Assembly (NCBI GenBank): GCA_938085425.1
Contig: CALKGQ010000011.1
Span: 217,817 to 281,816, forward strand
From: an uncultured Flavobacteriales bacterium
Lineage (GTDB): Bacteria > Bacteroidota > Bacteroidia > Flavobacteriales_D > Sanyastnellaceae
Direction: 5' to 3'
Length of the DNA: 64,000 bases
The translations under genes were made by a program, and so were the position numbers. Each line of letters begins with the position of its first letter. Position 1 is the stretch's first letter. This document shows, piece after piece, positions 26,575 through 35,653 of this stretch. Below the pieces are notes generated by a model that saw only the letters and a list, made by a program, of their open reading frames with translations, had not been told where the DNA came from and ran no database searches.

Positions 26575-27198
26575 GGGCTCTTCGAAGTGGTCGGGCTCCT
26601 TGTCCCCCGAGAAGTGAATTTTCAAATTGGCCGTGTCTCTCAGCAGGTCCACTTTTCCGATTTCCAAATGCACAATGCTGACGCCAGTGCGTCGCTCGAG
26701 GTCGGCGATGAGTTCTTTCCTCTTGCCTTCTTGCAGAAGATCAATGCGGTCGTACACGACCATTTTGGTGGCGAGATGTTCCACAAACCAAAGACGTTCC
26801 AGCACAAAGCTCAAGGCCCAAATCAGGACATTGGCCAGTACAATCTCCACCCAAGAAGCTGCCACGGGTGCAAGGGCATTGATGACCGCAAGGGCAATGA
26901 CAATGAACAAATAGGTCATTTCCCGTATCGGGATGGCATTGGTGCGGTACCTGATGATGCCGAAGATGGCAAAGAGCCCCAATGCGAAGGCGAGGTCAAT
27001 TTCCACTCCAGCCAACAGGCGACACAGCAAAAATACTGCGGTGGAAACCAGCATGAAGGTGAAGACGAAGTCGCGTCTCTTCGCGGCCATATGGTAGATC
27101 AACCGCACCACCACCACGGCGGACAAAAGGTTCAACCCAAACAGGAGCAAGAGTCCCATCCAACCGGAATCGAAAAGTGAAAGTTCAAGGGAAATCAT
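26566..27198 (-). CDS. DUF4956 membrane protein
   Basis: A 210-residue protein with about five N-terminal hydrophobic helices (about residues 10-140) and a cytoplasmic C-terminal domain (about 145-210). The conserved segment '[33 protein letters not shown]' is typical of DUF4956. These proteins recur beside VTC-domain polyphosphate polymerases; their biochemical role is unknown. Here the start overlaps the VTC gene stop by 4 bases (ATGA), which is strong evidence for a functional pair. Confidence 0.88.
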   Translation of the reverse strand: MISLELSLFDSGWMGLLLLFGLNLLSAVVVVRLIYHMAAKRRDFVFTFMLVSTAVFLLCRLLAGVEIDLAFALGLFAIFGIIRYRTNAIPIREMTYLFIVIALAVINALAPVAASWVEIVLANVLIWALSFVLERLWFVEHLATKMVVYDRIDLLQEGKRKELIADLERRTGVSIVHLEIGKVDLLRDTANLKIHFSGDKEPDHFEEPLG

Positions 27199-28028
27199 TG
27201 AAGGATGGATTCGTGTTCTGATTGTGGGGTGCTGGCGGCAAGTTCCGCACGTTGGATGTCACGCAAAGTCTTGCGGTACGCGCCTGGCGCAAGGTCGTCG
27301 CAAACGGACATCCTTCCCAAGATGTATTTCGAGATTCTCAAGGCCCTGCCAAGCGGTCCGCGTCGACCAGGTTTGGCGCGGAACGACTGAATCAAATCAC
27401 CTTGATGGTTCAGCTTTCGTTGCTTCCATTCCACCACGGCCAAATGCGGTGTGGGGGAGGTCCACAAGGGGGTTTTCAGATGTTTGCGCGGATCTGAAAA
27501 TTGAAGATTCTGGTCGAAGGTGATTCGGTCACCACGGTCCAAGTTGACCAGGGTGAACCGGTCAAACCGACTTTGCAATGATGGGGTCAGTTCATCCGTG
27601 ACATTGCCGAGATGCTCCCGCAGAAACAGAATCTCTCCTTCCGTCAAGGGAGCATTCCAAGGGAGATCAGAGCTTCTGGCCATTCGTTTTTTCGCAGTCT
27701 TCCCGTACACGTCGCGGAGCTTGACTTCGAGGAAAGCCACCTTTGAATTTTGGTACTGTCGGATACGAACTTTGAAGCGTTTGGTCCTGCCTCTCAAATG
27801 TTCCGTCAGACACTCGTTGCCCTTGGTGTCGAAATACAAGTTGTTGTAGCGGATCAGATGATCTTGCTCCACTTGGAGCACGTGGTGTTCTGTCAAATCA
27901 GCGAGGACCTCCGGCAACCAATCGGTTGGGGCCAGGAATTTTGAATCATAGCGGTCCATCAAGGCCACGGATTCGATGGCTTGAAGTCCCACAGCGGGAC
28001 GGTTGGAGAGCAATGAGGAAATCGACAT
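27195..28028 (-). CDS. VTC-domain protein (polyphosphate polymerase-like)
   Basis: A 277-residue protein whose whole length matches the VTC catalytic tunnel domain; in yeast Vtc4 this domain makes polyphosphate from ATP. Basic and acidic strands line up as expected: 'DRYDSKFLAP', 'YNNLYFDT', 'KRFKVRIRQY', 'AFLEVKLR', 'LVNLDRG', 'VVEWKQRK'. No transmembrane segment is present; the adjacent DUF4956 protein would supply the membrane anchor or channel. Start ATG 28028 is preferred; the longer frame adds a leader without family similarity. A TATCTTGC element (28041-28048) lies 12 bases upstream. Activity on polyphosphate is inferred from the family. Confidence 0.85.
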   Translation of the reverse strand: MSISSLLSNRPAVGLQAIESVALMDRYDSKFLAPTDWLPEVLADLTEHHVLQVEQDHLIRYNNLYFDTKGNECLTEHLRGRTKRFKVRIRQYQNSKVAFLEVKLRDVYGKTAKKRMARSSDLPWNAPLTEGEILFLREHLGNVTDELTPSLQSRFDRFTLVNLDRGDRITFDQNLQFSDPRKHLKTPLWTSPTPHLAVVEWKQRKLNHQGDLIQSFRAKPGRRGPLGRALRISKYILGRMSVCDDLAPGAYRKTLRDIQRAELAASTPQSEHESILQ

Positions 28029-28175
28029 GCAGCAGGTGGCGCAAGATACGGACGATTGGTTGGAGTACCTGTTGGACACGTGGCTCAAGTCGTGTACAAA
28101 TGACACGAATAAACCTCCTTGGACGACAAAAAGATTGCTGTTCCGTGGGAGCATCCTTGGCATAGGGTGGAATGC

Positions 28176-28183
28176 TATATTTG
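28176..28183 (+). promoter_or_regulatory. -7 promoter element TATATTTG for pdhA
   Basis: Exact TAnnTTTG match 18 bases before ATG 28202, with a TTG at 28157-28159 that could serve as the -33 element at a spacing of 16. Confidence 0.65.
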
Positions 28184-28201
28184 AGCGTTAATCCCATCTC
28201 G

Positions 28202-29272
28202 ATGGCCACTTCTCAACCTACTGCCGCGTCAGCGCCGAAAAAGCCTGCAAAAGCGAGCCGAAAGCGAACCGACAAAAAGTCCAGTTTGCCTCATTCTTCC
28301 GAAACCTACAACCGTTGGTTCCGCGAAATGTACCTCATGCGAAAGTTCGAGGAACGCTGCGGCCAGCTCTACATCCAGCAAAAGTTTGGCGGGTTTTGCC
28401 ACTTGTACATTGGACAAGAAGCGCTGCTTTCTGGCATGAAGGAGGCCATTCGTCCCACGGACAATGTCATCACGGCCTACCGCGACCACGCCCATCCGCT
28501 TGTGTTGGGCACTGACCCGAAGTTTGTAATGGCCGAGTTGTACGGCAAAAAGACGGGAACGTCCAAGGGCAAAGGAGGCTCCATGCACATGTTTGACAAA
28601 GAGCGCAACCTCTTTGGTGGGCATGGCATTGTAGGCGGCCAAATCGGCTTGGGGGCGGGCATCGCCTTTGCGGACAAGTACCGCAAGGAAGACCATGTCA
28701 CCGTCTGCTTCATGGGAGACGGTGCGGCGCGTCAAGGCATGCTTCACGAGACCTTCAACATGGCGATGACGTGGAAACTTCCAGTCATTTTCATCATTGA
28801 AAACAACAAATATGCCATGGGAACCTCGGTGGAGCGCACCTCCAATGTGACCGACCTCGAGACCTTGGGCGCGAGCTACAAGATGCCATCTGCCACGGTG
28901 GACGGCATGAGCCCCGAAGCGGTTTGTGCGGCAATCGCAGAAGCTGCCAAACGCGGCCGAAAGGGAGAAGGTCCTACGTTGTTGGACATTCAGACCTACC
29001 GCTACAAGGGCCACAGCATGAGCGATCCGCAGAAATACCGCACCAAGGATGAATTGGCGACCTATGTGGAGCGCGACCCCATCACCCACGTGCGCACAGT
29101 CCTTTTGGACAACAAGTGGGCGACGGAAGAAGAGTTGAAGGAGGCGGAGAAAGGCATCAAGGCACAGGTCGAAGAGGCCATCAAGTTTGCGGAAGAGAGT
29201 CCGCTTCCAGACCCCTCGGAATTGTACGAGGATGTCTACGTTCAATCTGACTATCCATTTGTGAAAGACTGA
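28202..29272 (+). CDS. pdhA: pyruvate dehydrogenase E1 component subunit alpha
   Basis: A 356-residue thiamine diphosphate enzyme subunit catalysing decarboxylation of pyruvate and reductive acetylation of the E2 lipoyl group. The N-terminus is a basic Ala/Lys-rich extension of about 30 residues. Then come 'CHLYIGQEAL', 'YRDHAH', 'GKGGSMHMF', and the ThDP motif 'MGDGAARQGMLHETFNMAMTWKLPVIFIIENN' split here over residues about 180-211. 'YRYKGHSMSDPQKYR' carries the phosphorylation-loop region in eukaryotic homologues. Start ATG 28202 fits the promoter at 28176. pdhC follows after 4 bases; no beta subunit is in this window. Confidence 0.93.
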   Translation: MATSQPTAASAPKKPAKASRKRTDKKSSLPHSSETYNRWFREMYLMRKFEERCGQLYIQQKFGGFCHLYIGQEALLSGMKEAIRPTDNVITAYRDHAHPLVLGTDPKFVMAELYGKKTGTSKGKGGSMHMFDKERNLFGGHGIVGGQIGLGAGIAFADKYRKEDHVTVCFMGDGAARQGMLHETFNMAMTWKLPVIFIIENNKYAMGTSVERTSNVTDLETLGASYKMPSATVDGMSPEAVCAAIAEAAKRGRKGEGPTLLDIQTYRYKGHSMSDPQKYRTKDELATYVERDPITHVRTVLLDNKWATEEELKEAEKGIKAQVEEAIKFAEESPLPDPSELYEDVYVQSDYPFVKD

Positions 29273-29276
29273 CCTC

Positions 29277-30533
29277 ATGGCTGAAATCATCCGCATGCCC
29301 AAACTCAGCGACACCATGACCGAAGGAGTCGTGGCTGAGTGGCACAAAAAAGTTGGGGACGTGGTCGAAAACGGCGAATTGCTCGCCGAGATCGAGACGG
29401 ACAAAGCGACCATGGAATTTGAGTCGTTTCAAGACGGTGTTTTGCTCCACATTGGGGTGGACAAAGGTGGAACCGCACCTGTGGACAGTGTGCTTTGCAT
29501 TGTTGGGGAAAAAGGAGAGGACTTTGCAGAATTGTTGGCGGCCTCTGCGTCGCCAGAGCCAGAGTCATCGCCTGAACCCGCCCCTGCTGCCGCACCTACC
29601 CCCGCTCCGGCTCCGGCTCCTGCCCCCGTGGCGGCTTCCGCACCGAGCCCTGCCCCGGCAGTCCCCGCGGCAGTCCCCGCGCCTGCGCCCATGTCCAATG
29701 CAAGGGTCAAGGCCTCTCCGCTTGCCAAAAAGCTTGCAGAGGACCGCGGCTTGAGCCTGGGCCTCATTCCTGGTTCAGGGGAGGGAGGGCGCATTGTGAA
29801 GCGAGACGTCGAGGCATTCGTGGGGGGAGGGTCTTCTGCCGCCAATGCCGTGGAACGCTTTACGGAGGTTGGGGTAAGCCAAATGCGCAAGACCATTGCG
29901 CGTCGTTTGGCAGAGAGCAAATTCACCGCCCCCCACTTTTACCTCAGCCTGACCATGGACATGGACGCCGCGATGACGGCCCGCAAAGCATTGAACGACC
30001 GCGGCCCGCACCGCGTGAGCTTCAACGACATGGTCGTGAAGGCTGTGGCCATGGCCTTGAAGAACCACCCGGCGGTGAACAGCAGCTGGCTTGAAGACCG
30101 CATTCGGTACAACGAACACGTTCACATCGGTGTGGCTGTGGCGGTCGAAGACGGCCTGCTCGTGCCCGTCGTCCGCCATGCCAATGCAAAATCCTTTGCC
30201 GAAATCGGTGTGGAGGTGCGCGAATTTGCCCAAAAAGCCAAAGACAAGAAGCTCCAACCCAGCGACTGGGAGGGGAACACCTTCACCATTTCCAATTTGG
30301 GGATGTTTGGCATCGAAGACTTCACCGCGATCATCAATCCGCCAGACGCATGCATTTTGGCCATTGGAGGCATCCAGAGTGTGCCCGTCGTCCGTGACGG
30401 CGCCGTGGTGCCAGGACACACCATGAAAGTCACCCTGAGCTGCGACCATCGGGTCGTGGACGGCGCGACTGGTGCGGCCTTTTTGAATGAGGTCAAACAG
30501 AACTTGGAGAATCCAGTGTTGATGTTGGCCTGA
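29277..30533 (+). CDS. pdhC: dihydrolipoamide acetyltransferase (PDH complex E2)
   Basis: A 418-residue E2 core protein that passes acetyl groups from lipoate to CoA. One lipoyl domain (residues 1-80) has Lys43 in 'EIETDKATMEFES'. A mobile Ala/Pro-rich linker follows (about 88-140). The peripheral-subunit-binding domain is at about 143-180 ('ASPLAKKLAEDRGLSLGLIP'). The catalytic domain (about 195-418) ends with 'SCDHRVVDGATGAAFLNEV', holding the active His and Asp. It is 4 bases from pdhA and certainly cotranscribed. The gene after it, recG, has its own -7-like element. Confidence 0.95.
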   Translation: MAEIIRMPKLSDTMTEGVVAEWHKKVGDVVENGELLAEIETDKATMEFESFQDGVLLHIGVDKGGTAPVDSVLCIVGEKGEDFAELLAASASPEPESSPEPAPAAAPTPAPAPAPAPVAASAPSPAPAVPAAVPAPAPMSNARVKASPLAKKLAEDRGLSLGLIPGSGEGGRIVKRDVEAFVGGGSSAANAVERFTEVGVSQMRKTIARRLAESKFTAPHFYLSLTMDMDAAMTARKALNDRGPHRVSFNDMVVKAVAMALKNHPAVNSSWLEDRIRYNEHVHIGVAVAVEDGLLVPVVRHANAKSFAEIGVEVREFAQKAKDKKLQPSDWEGNTFTISNLGMFGIEDFTAIINPPDACILAIGGIQSVPVVRDGAVVPGHTMKVTLSCDHRVVDGATGAAFLNEVKQNLENPVLMLA

Positions 30534-30548
30534 GAAGCGCCTCGGGTG

Positions 30549-30556
30549 TAGCTTGC
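30549..30556 (+). promoter_or_regulatory. -7-like element TAGCTTGC before recG
   Basis: A TAnnTTGC variant of the local -7 element, 7 bases before ATG 30564. Confidence 0.45.
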
Positions 30557-30563
30557 CACAACC

Positions 30564-32669
30564 ATGGCTGACGTTCGCCCTTCGACTCCCATAGAATTTT
30601 TGAAAGGCGTCGGACCCAAACGGTCCGACGCGCTTGTTTCTGAGCTTGGGTTGCACACTTGCATGGACTTGCTCCTGCACCTGCCCTTTCGGTACGAAGA
30701 CAGAAGTCAATTTCACCGCATCGTGGACATTGAAAGCGAGCACGTGGCCGTCCAGATCCAAGGGGTGATCACCCAGGCGAATGAATTTCGAGGGGGCAAA
30801 GGCTCCAGGTTGGTGGCCGTGTTTGACGACGGTGAGGCAACCATTGAGTTGCAGTGGTTTCGGGGAGCCCAATGGATCCTGCGCAACTTGCCTGTCCAAA
30901 AACAAGTGGTCATCTATGGCAAGCCCAAGATGTACAAGGGGAAATGGAGCTTGGCCCATCCAGAAGTGGAGCTGTTGTCACAGTTTGAAACGCGCCAAGG
31001 GGGAGGCCTGCAACCCGTCTACCCCAGTACTGAGAAATTGTCGAGGCAGGGATTGAACAGCCAAGGGTTGGCCAAGCTCATCCGAAATGTTGCTTCCGAA
31101 GTGTCAGGAGTCTTGACGGAAACGCTGCCCGCACGCGTGCTCAAGGAGATGCATCTGGTCGACAGGGCGGCTGCTTTCCGACATGTGCATCAGCCAGCCA
31201 CCGCGCAAGAAGCGGATGCGGCCATGACCCGGCTCCGTTTTGAAGAGTTGTTTCTCCTGCAAATGACCTTGCTCCAACACAAGAAGAAAGTGACACAGGA
31301 CCTTCCTGGCGTTCGTTTTTCAGAAGTTGGGGAGGCCTTCCATACGTTTTATGACACCCAACTTCCTTTTGAATTGACGGAAGCCCAAAAGAGGGTGCTG
31401 CGCGAGATCCGAGCAGATTTGAACACAGGTTGGCACATGAACCGCCTGCTGCAAGGCGATGTAGGCAGTGGCAAAACCGTGGTGGCCCTTCTCACGGCAT
31501 TGCTGGCGAAAGACAATGGGTACCAAGCGGCCATCATGGCGCCGACTGAAATTTTGGCGCAGCAGCATTTGGAGGGCCTTCGGGAATTGTTGGGGGACAT
31601 GCCGGTCAGGGTGGAGTTGCTGACCGGTTCTGTCAAAGGCTCCGCGCGTGCCACCTTGCTGGAAGACCTCGAATCCGGCGCCATTGACATTTTGGTGGGA
31701 ACCCATGCGTTGATTGAGCCCAAGGTGATCTTTGCACGTTTGGGTCTTGCCGTCATTGACGAGCAGCATCGCTTTGGTGTGGCGCAACGGGCAAAACTTT
31801 GGAAAAAGGCCAAAGTCGCCCCGCACATCCTGGTCATGACCGCGACCCCCATCCCTCGAACCTTGGCCATGACGGCCTATGGCGATTTGGACACGAGCGT
31901 GTTGGACGAGCTGCCTCCAGGGAGGAAACCGATTCAAACGGTCCACCGCACCGATGCCTCACGGCTCAAAGTCTTTCAATTTTTGGAGGACCAAATCGCC
32001 GAAGGCCGTCAAATTTATTTGGTCTATCCCCTCATCGAGGAAAGCGCCACACTCGACCACAAGGACCTGATGGATGGTTACGAGAGCATCGTTCGTCGCT
32101 TCCCCGTCCCCAACTACCAAGTGGCCATTGTCCATGGGCGAATGAAGGCGGACGACAAGGCTTGGGAGATGGAGCGCTTCGCCAAGGGTCAAGCCCAAAT
32201 CCTCGTGGCGACCACGGTGATTGAGGTCGGGGTGAATGTTCCCAACGCCAGTGTCATGGTGATCGAAAGCGCCGAGCGCTTTGGTCTTTCTCAGTTGCAT
32301 CAGCTGCGCGGACGTGTGGGCAGAGGGGCCAACCAGAGCTATTGCATTTTGATGTCGGCCACGGAGCTTGGTCAGGACGCCCGTCGTAGGCTGGAGACCA
32401 TGTGCCGCACCAACGACGGTTTCGAAATTGCAGAGGTCGACATGGAGTTGCGCGGCCCAGGAGACGTCATGGGCACCCAGCAAAGTGGGGTGCCAGATTT
32501 GAAGGTGGCGGACTTGGTCAGGGACAGGCCTCTTCTGACAAGTGCGAGGTACCTCGCGCAGACGGTCCTGGACGAGGACCCCGATTTGGGGCGACCCGAC
32601 CACCTTCCGCTGCGAGAAGCGTTGGAAACTGCGTTGAAAGCCCGCAGCAATTGGGTTCGAATCTCTTGA
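30564..32669 (+). CDS. recG: ATP-dependent DNA helicase RecG
   Basis: A 701-residue superfamily 2 helicase that remodels stalled replication forks and Holliday junctions. An N-terminal wedge/OB domain (about 1-200, 'GVGPKRSDAL' at the start) precedes the motor: Walker A 'LLQGDVGSGKTVVALL', 'MAPTEILAQQH', DEQH box 'VIDEQHRFGVAQR', 'MTATPIPRTLAM', then 'VATTVIEVGVNVPNA', 'HQLRGRVGRG'. The C-terminal 'RGPGDVMGTQQSG' is the RecG hook. Length is normal. The start follows a -7-like element, and the next gene begins 22 bases after the stop. Confidence 0.97.
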   Translation: MADVRPSTPIEFLKGVGPKRSDALVSELGLHTCMDLLLHLPFRYEDRSQFHRIVDIESEHVAVQIQGVITQANEFRGGKGSRLVAVFDDGEATIELQWFRGAQWILRNLPVQKQVVIYGKPKMYKGKWSLAHPEVELLSQFETRQGGGLQPVYPSTEKLSRQGLNSQGLAKLIRNVASEVSGVLTETLPARVLKEMHLVDRAAAFRHVHQPATAQEADAAMTRLRFEELFLLQMTLLQHKKKVTQDLPGVRFSEVGEAFHTFYDTQLPFELTEAQKRVLREIRADLNTGWHMNRLLQGDVGSGKTVVALLTALLAKDNGYQAAIMAPTEILAQQHLEGLRELLGDMPVRVELLTGSVKGSARATLLEDLESGAIDILVGTHALIEPKVIFARLGLAVIDEQHRFGVAQRAKLWKKAKVAPHILVMTATPIPRTLAMTAYGDLDTSVLDELPPGRKPIQTVHRTDASRLKVFQFLEDQIAEGRQIYLVYPLIEESATLDHKDLMDGYESIVRRFPVPNYQVAIVHGRMKADDKAWEMERFAKGQAQILVATTVIEVGVNVPNASVMVIESAERFGLSQLHQLRGRVGRGANQSYCILMSATELGQDARRRLETMCRTNDGFEIAEVDMELRGPGDVMGTQQSGVPDLKVADLVRDRPLLTSARYLAQTVLDEDPDLGRPDHLPLREALETALKARSNWVRIS

Positions 32670-32691
32670 GAAGAGTCCCGAAATTCGTCGC

Positions 32692-34455
32692 ATGAAGTTG
32701 TGGTGGATGCTTGCATTGTCGACGTTGGTCGCCCTGGTCTCGGGGACGATGTTCATCTCGGCACCTGCTGACTCAGGTCCACCTGCCAACCCCATGCACT
32801 GGGCTTCTGACGACTGGGTCCAGTGGACCCAGATGGCCCCGGAGGCGTTTGCTTCCTTTCTCGGAGCCCAAGAAGTTTTGGATGGAGAATGGGTTCGGGT
32901 GTTCCGCCATGCAGAGGGCTGGATGCTTCAACACCACGAACGACCTTGGAAGCAAGTTCCTCAAGGCAGCCTTCAGAAGGCGTGGCGTGGCGGATGGATC
33001 AGTGGACCACCGGAGGCGTTGGCGGTTTGGGCAGAGGACCCTGCAACCATGGCTGGGCATTGGCGGGACGGACAAACCTCGGCGGAATTGAAGCGTTTGG
33101 AGCTTGGCTGGGCATGGCAAAGTGAGGGTTGGGTGATTTGGCCCGACACCAATGTGCTCCCAACTTTTGAGGAGACTCCCAGTGCATTGTCATGGCAGGT
33201 GCAAGGCAGGAACGCTCCGGAGGAATGGTGGAGTTCCCGTCGGGGAGAGTCCCCCATGGATTGGCCGTCGGACCATCCCGAACGCCTGCTGCTTGCCGCA
33301 GGCATTCCATTGCATTCACATGCCACGAGGTGGCGTGATGGAGGCAGGTTTCGTCTTCGGGACAAGGACACTTGGGAGGAGGAAGTCGAGAAGCTGGCAC
33401 TGCAAAACGGTTGGGTTCTTGCCTGGACCAACGAAGAGGTGGTCATCGAAGGTGATGCGCGATGGGAGTGGTCCACCACGGAGGGCCAGCGCTTGACGGG
33501 AAGGCAGCAAAACACAGATTGGTCAGGCACCATCACCGCGCAAGGTGCTGTGGTATGGGCGAGACTAGAGGAGGACGGACCTGAAGATGGGCCTTTGACC
33601 TTGGCATCTTTCGAAACCACGAAAGGCCCAGAGAAAGGTCTTCTTGGGGAGGTTCGGAACCACAGGTCTGGCGGCCGCATGAGATTGTTCTTGGAGGAAG
33701 GCCGCGTTGTGGCAAGGGAGGCCGGGTCGGACGCTTTGACCTGGAGCTTCCCTGCAGAAGGGCTTCTTTCTGGAGGGGCGCGAGAAGTGGACGTGTACGC
33801 CAATGGCAAGTTCCAAGCCATGTTTGCAGAGGCCGATGGGCTCCACCTCGTGGATGTCAAAGGCCGGGAAGTGGCGGGCTTCCCCCTTCGTCCCGACGAC
33901 GGGGAGTGGACAGCCTGGGCATTGGTGGACTACGACAGAAACCGATCGTACCGCTACTTGGTGGCCGACGATGCCAGTGGATTGGTGCGCAACTTCAGAA
34001 AGGAAGGACAAACCACTCCGGGTTGGTCCCATCGCCCGGCGGAAGGTGTGGACAAGGACTCACCGGTCCGGCATCTGGCTCATTTGCGGTTGGGGTCAAG
34101 AGACTATGTCTATGTGGGCAGGGAGAATGGCCAGGTCGAGCTTCTCAAGCGCAATGGGACCACGCGCGCCCAGACACCCGTTCAGGTGGATCCCACGCAT
34201 CCTCCTTTGTTCAGGACAGGTGCGGACTTGGACCGCACATCTGTTTTGTTCTTGGACGCTACGGGCTTCGTGAGAGAGTTTGTGCTTGGCACCGGAGAAG
34301 CGGTGGGCATCTCCGGACAAGCACGGGCCGATCGGATGTCTCAGGAGGATGTCGACGGTGACGGCATCTTGGAGTTGGTCACGTGGTGGCGAGGGGAATC
34401 GACCGCTTGGGATGCCCGCAACGAGCCCATCAATCGGCCAGCACGGCGCGACTGA
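32692..34455 (+). CDS. exported protein of unknown function with a C-terminal propeller-like region
   Basis: A 587-residue protein with a signal peptide or membrane anchor at residues about 1-23. The N-terminal two thirds are Trp-rich with no recognised domain. The last third has repeated strand pairs: 'REVDVYANGKFQAMFAEADGLHLVDVKGREVAGFP', read across about 364-398, then 'LVDYDRNRSYRYLVADD', 'DYVYVGRENGQVELLKRNG' and a terminal 'EDVDGDGILELVTWW', which looks like an FG-GAP/VCBS calcium loop. The pattern resembles the C-terminal part of large conserved Bacteroidota proteins of unknown role. It follows recG by 22 bases; its end overlaps the convergent acyl-CoA dehydrogenase gene by 26 bases. 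Confidence 0.7.
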   Translation: MKLWWMLALSTLVALVSGTMFISAPADSGPPANPMHWASDDWVQWTQMAPEAFASFLGAQEVLDGEWVRVFRHAEGWMLQHHERPWKQVPQGSLQKAWRGGWISGPPEALAVWAEDPATMAGHWRDGQTSAELKRLELGWAWQSEGWVIWPDTNVLPTFEETPSALSWQVQGRNAPEEWWSSRRGESPMDWPSDHPERLLLAAGIPLHSHATRWRDGGRFRLRDKDTWEEEVEKLALQNGWVLAWTNEEVVIEGDARWEWSTTEGQRLTGRQQNTDWSGTITAQGAVVWARLEEDGPEDGPLTLASFETTKGPEKGLLGEVRNHRSGGRMRLFLEEGRVVAREAGSDALTWSFPAEGLLSGGAREVDVYANGKFQAMFAEADGLHLVDVKGREVAGFPLRPDDGEWTAWALVDYDRNRSYRYLVADDASGLVRNFRKEGQTTPGWSHRPAEGVDKDSPVRHLAHLRLGSRDYVYVGRENGQVELLKRNGTTRAQTPVQVDPTHPPLFRTGADLDRTSVLFLDATGFVREFVLGTGEAVGISGQARADRMSQEDVDGDGILELVTWWRGESTAWDARNEPINRPARRD

Positions 34456-35572
34456 TCACAATCTTTTGGACTTCAGAAGTCCCCTCGTAGATCTGGGTGA
34501 TTTTGGCATCACGCATCAGTCGTTCCACATGGTATTCCTTGACAAAGCCGTAACCGCCATGGATTTGAACCGCTTCAACGGTTTGGGTCATGGCGACCTC
34601 TGAAGCGTACAGTTTGGCCATCGAAGACGCCAAGTCGTAGTTCTCTCCAGCATCCTTCAGCACGGCAGCCTTTAGGCAAAGCAAGCGCGCCGCTTCCACC
34701 TGTGTGGCCATGTCGGCGAGTTTGAAGGAGATGGCCTGGTGCTTGTGGATTTCCTTGCCAAACGCCTTTCGCTCCTGCGAATAGGCGAGCGAAAGTTCCA
34801 GTGCTCCAGAAGCAATGCCCAAGGCTTGTGCTGCGATCCCAATGCGTCCGCCACTCAAGGTTTTCATGGCGAATTTGAAGCCAAAACCATCTTCCCCGAT
34901 CCGGTTCGCCTTGGGGACCTTGACGTCCTGGAACATCAACGTATGGGTGTCGGAGCCACGGATACCGAGTTTGTCCTCCTTGGCACCGAGTTGGAATCCA
35001 GGCATGTCCCGCTCCACAATCAGAGCATTGATGCCGCGGTGGCCTTTCTCGGCATCGGTTTGTGCGATCACGAGGTAGGTCGAGGCGGAGTTGCCGTTGG
35101 TGATCCAGTTTTTGGTGCCGTTGAGCAAGTAGTGGTCCCCCATGTCCACAGCGGTTGTGCGCTGCGAGGTGGCATCTGATCCGGCTTCGGGTTCACTGAG
35201 GCAAAAAGCCCCAATTTTCTCTCCTGAAGCCAGCGGCTTGAGGAACTTTTGCTTTTGTTCCTCGGTGCCATATTCCTGCAAGCCGTAACAAACCAAGGAG
35301 TTGTTGACACTCATGCAAACACTTGTCGAGGCGTCGACTTTGCTGATTTCTTCCATCGCCAAGACGTAGCTGACGGTGTCCATGCCTGACCCCCCGTATT
35401 GTGGGTCGACCATCATGCCCATGAAGCCCAATGCGCCCAACTCGCGGACTTCATCCGCGGGAAAGCGCTGTGCATTGTCCCGTTCGATGACCCCTGGCTT
35501 GAGGACGTTTTGAGCGAAGTCTCTGGCAGCGTCGCGCACTGCTTTTTGTTCTTCTGTGAGGTGGAGGTTCAT
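34430..35572 (-). CDS. acyl-CoA dehydrogenase (short/medium-chain type)
   Basis: A 380-residue FAD enzyme oxidising acyl-CoA to enoyl-CoA, cytoplasmic, passing electrons to ETF. Signatures: 'MNLHLTEEQKAVRDAARDFA', 'GAFCLSEPEAGSDATSQRT' (FAD and substrate contacts), 'GTKNWITNG', 'QAISFKLADMATQVEAARLL', 'VQIHGGYGFVKEYHVERLMRD', and the catalytic Glu in 'QIYEGTSEVQ'. Glu at that late position points to the short/medium-chain branch. Start ATG 35572 gives the standard N-terminus. It is divergent from anmK; no clear -7 element was seen for it. Confidence 0.93.
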   Translation of the reverse strand: MNLHLTEEQKAVRDAARDFAQNVLKPGVIERDNAQRFPADEVRELGALGFMGMMVDPQYGGSGMDTVSYVLAMEEISKVDASTSVCMSVNNSLVCYGLQEYGTEEQKQKFLKPLASGEKIGAFCLSEPEAGSDATSQRTTAVDMGDHYLLNGTKNWITNGNSASTYLVIAQTDAEKGHRGINALIVERDMPGFQLGAKEDKLGIRGSDTHTLMFQDVKVPKANRIGEDGFGFKFAMKTLSGGRIGIAAQALGIASGALELSLAYSQERKAFGKEIHKHQAISFKLADMATQVEAARLLCLKAAVLKDAGENYDLASSMAKLYASEVAMTQTVEAVQIHGGYGFVKEYHVERLMRDAKITQIYEGTSEVQKIVISRAVLAD

Positions 35573-35641
35573 TGCCTGCGGCCTGTTGAGGAGAGTGAAT
35601 AAGTCCAAAAACAAGAACTGTCGGTCCGCCGGATGTCGGCG

Positions 35642-35649
35642 TATTTTCG
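35642..35649 (+). promoter_or_regulatory. -7 promoter element TATTTTCG, leaderless anmK start
   Basis: Ends 4 bases before ATG 35654. It lies inside the longer reading frame that begins at 35633, so it argues for 35654 as the true start. Confidence 0.6.
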
Positions 35650-35653
35650 GTTC

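Noticed and set aside
28229..30959. Two long minus-strand frames over pdhA and pdhC
   Set aside because: Both lie antisense to well-identified PDH genes and contain no recognisable motif.
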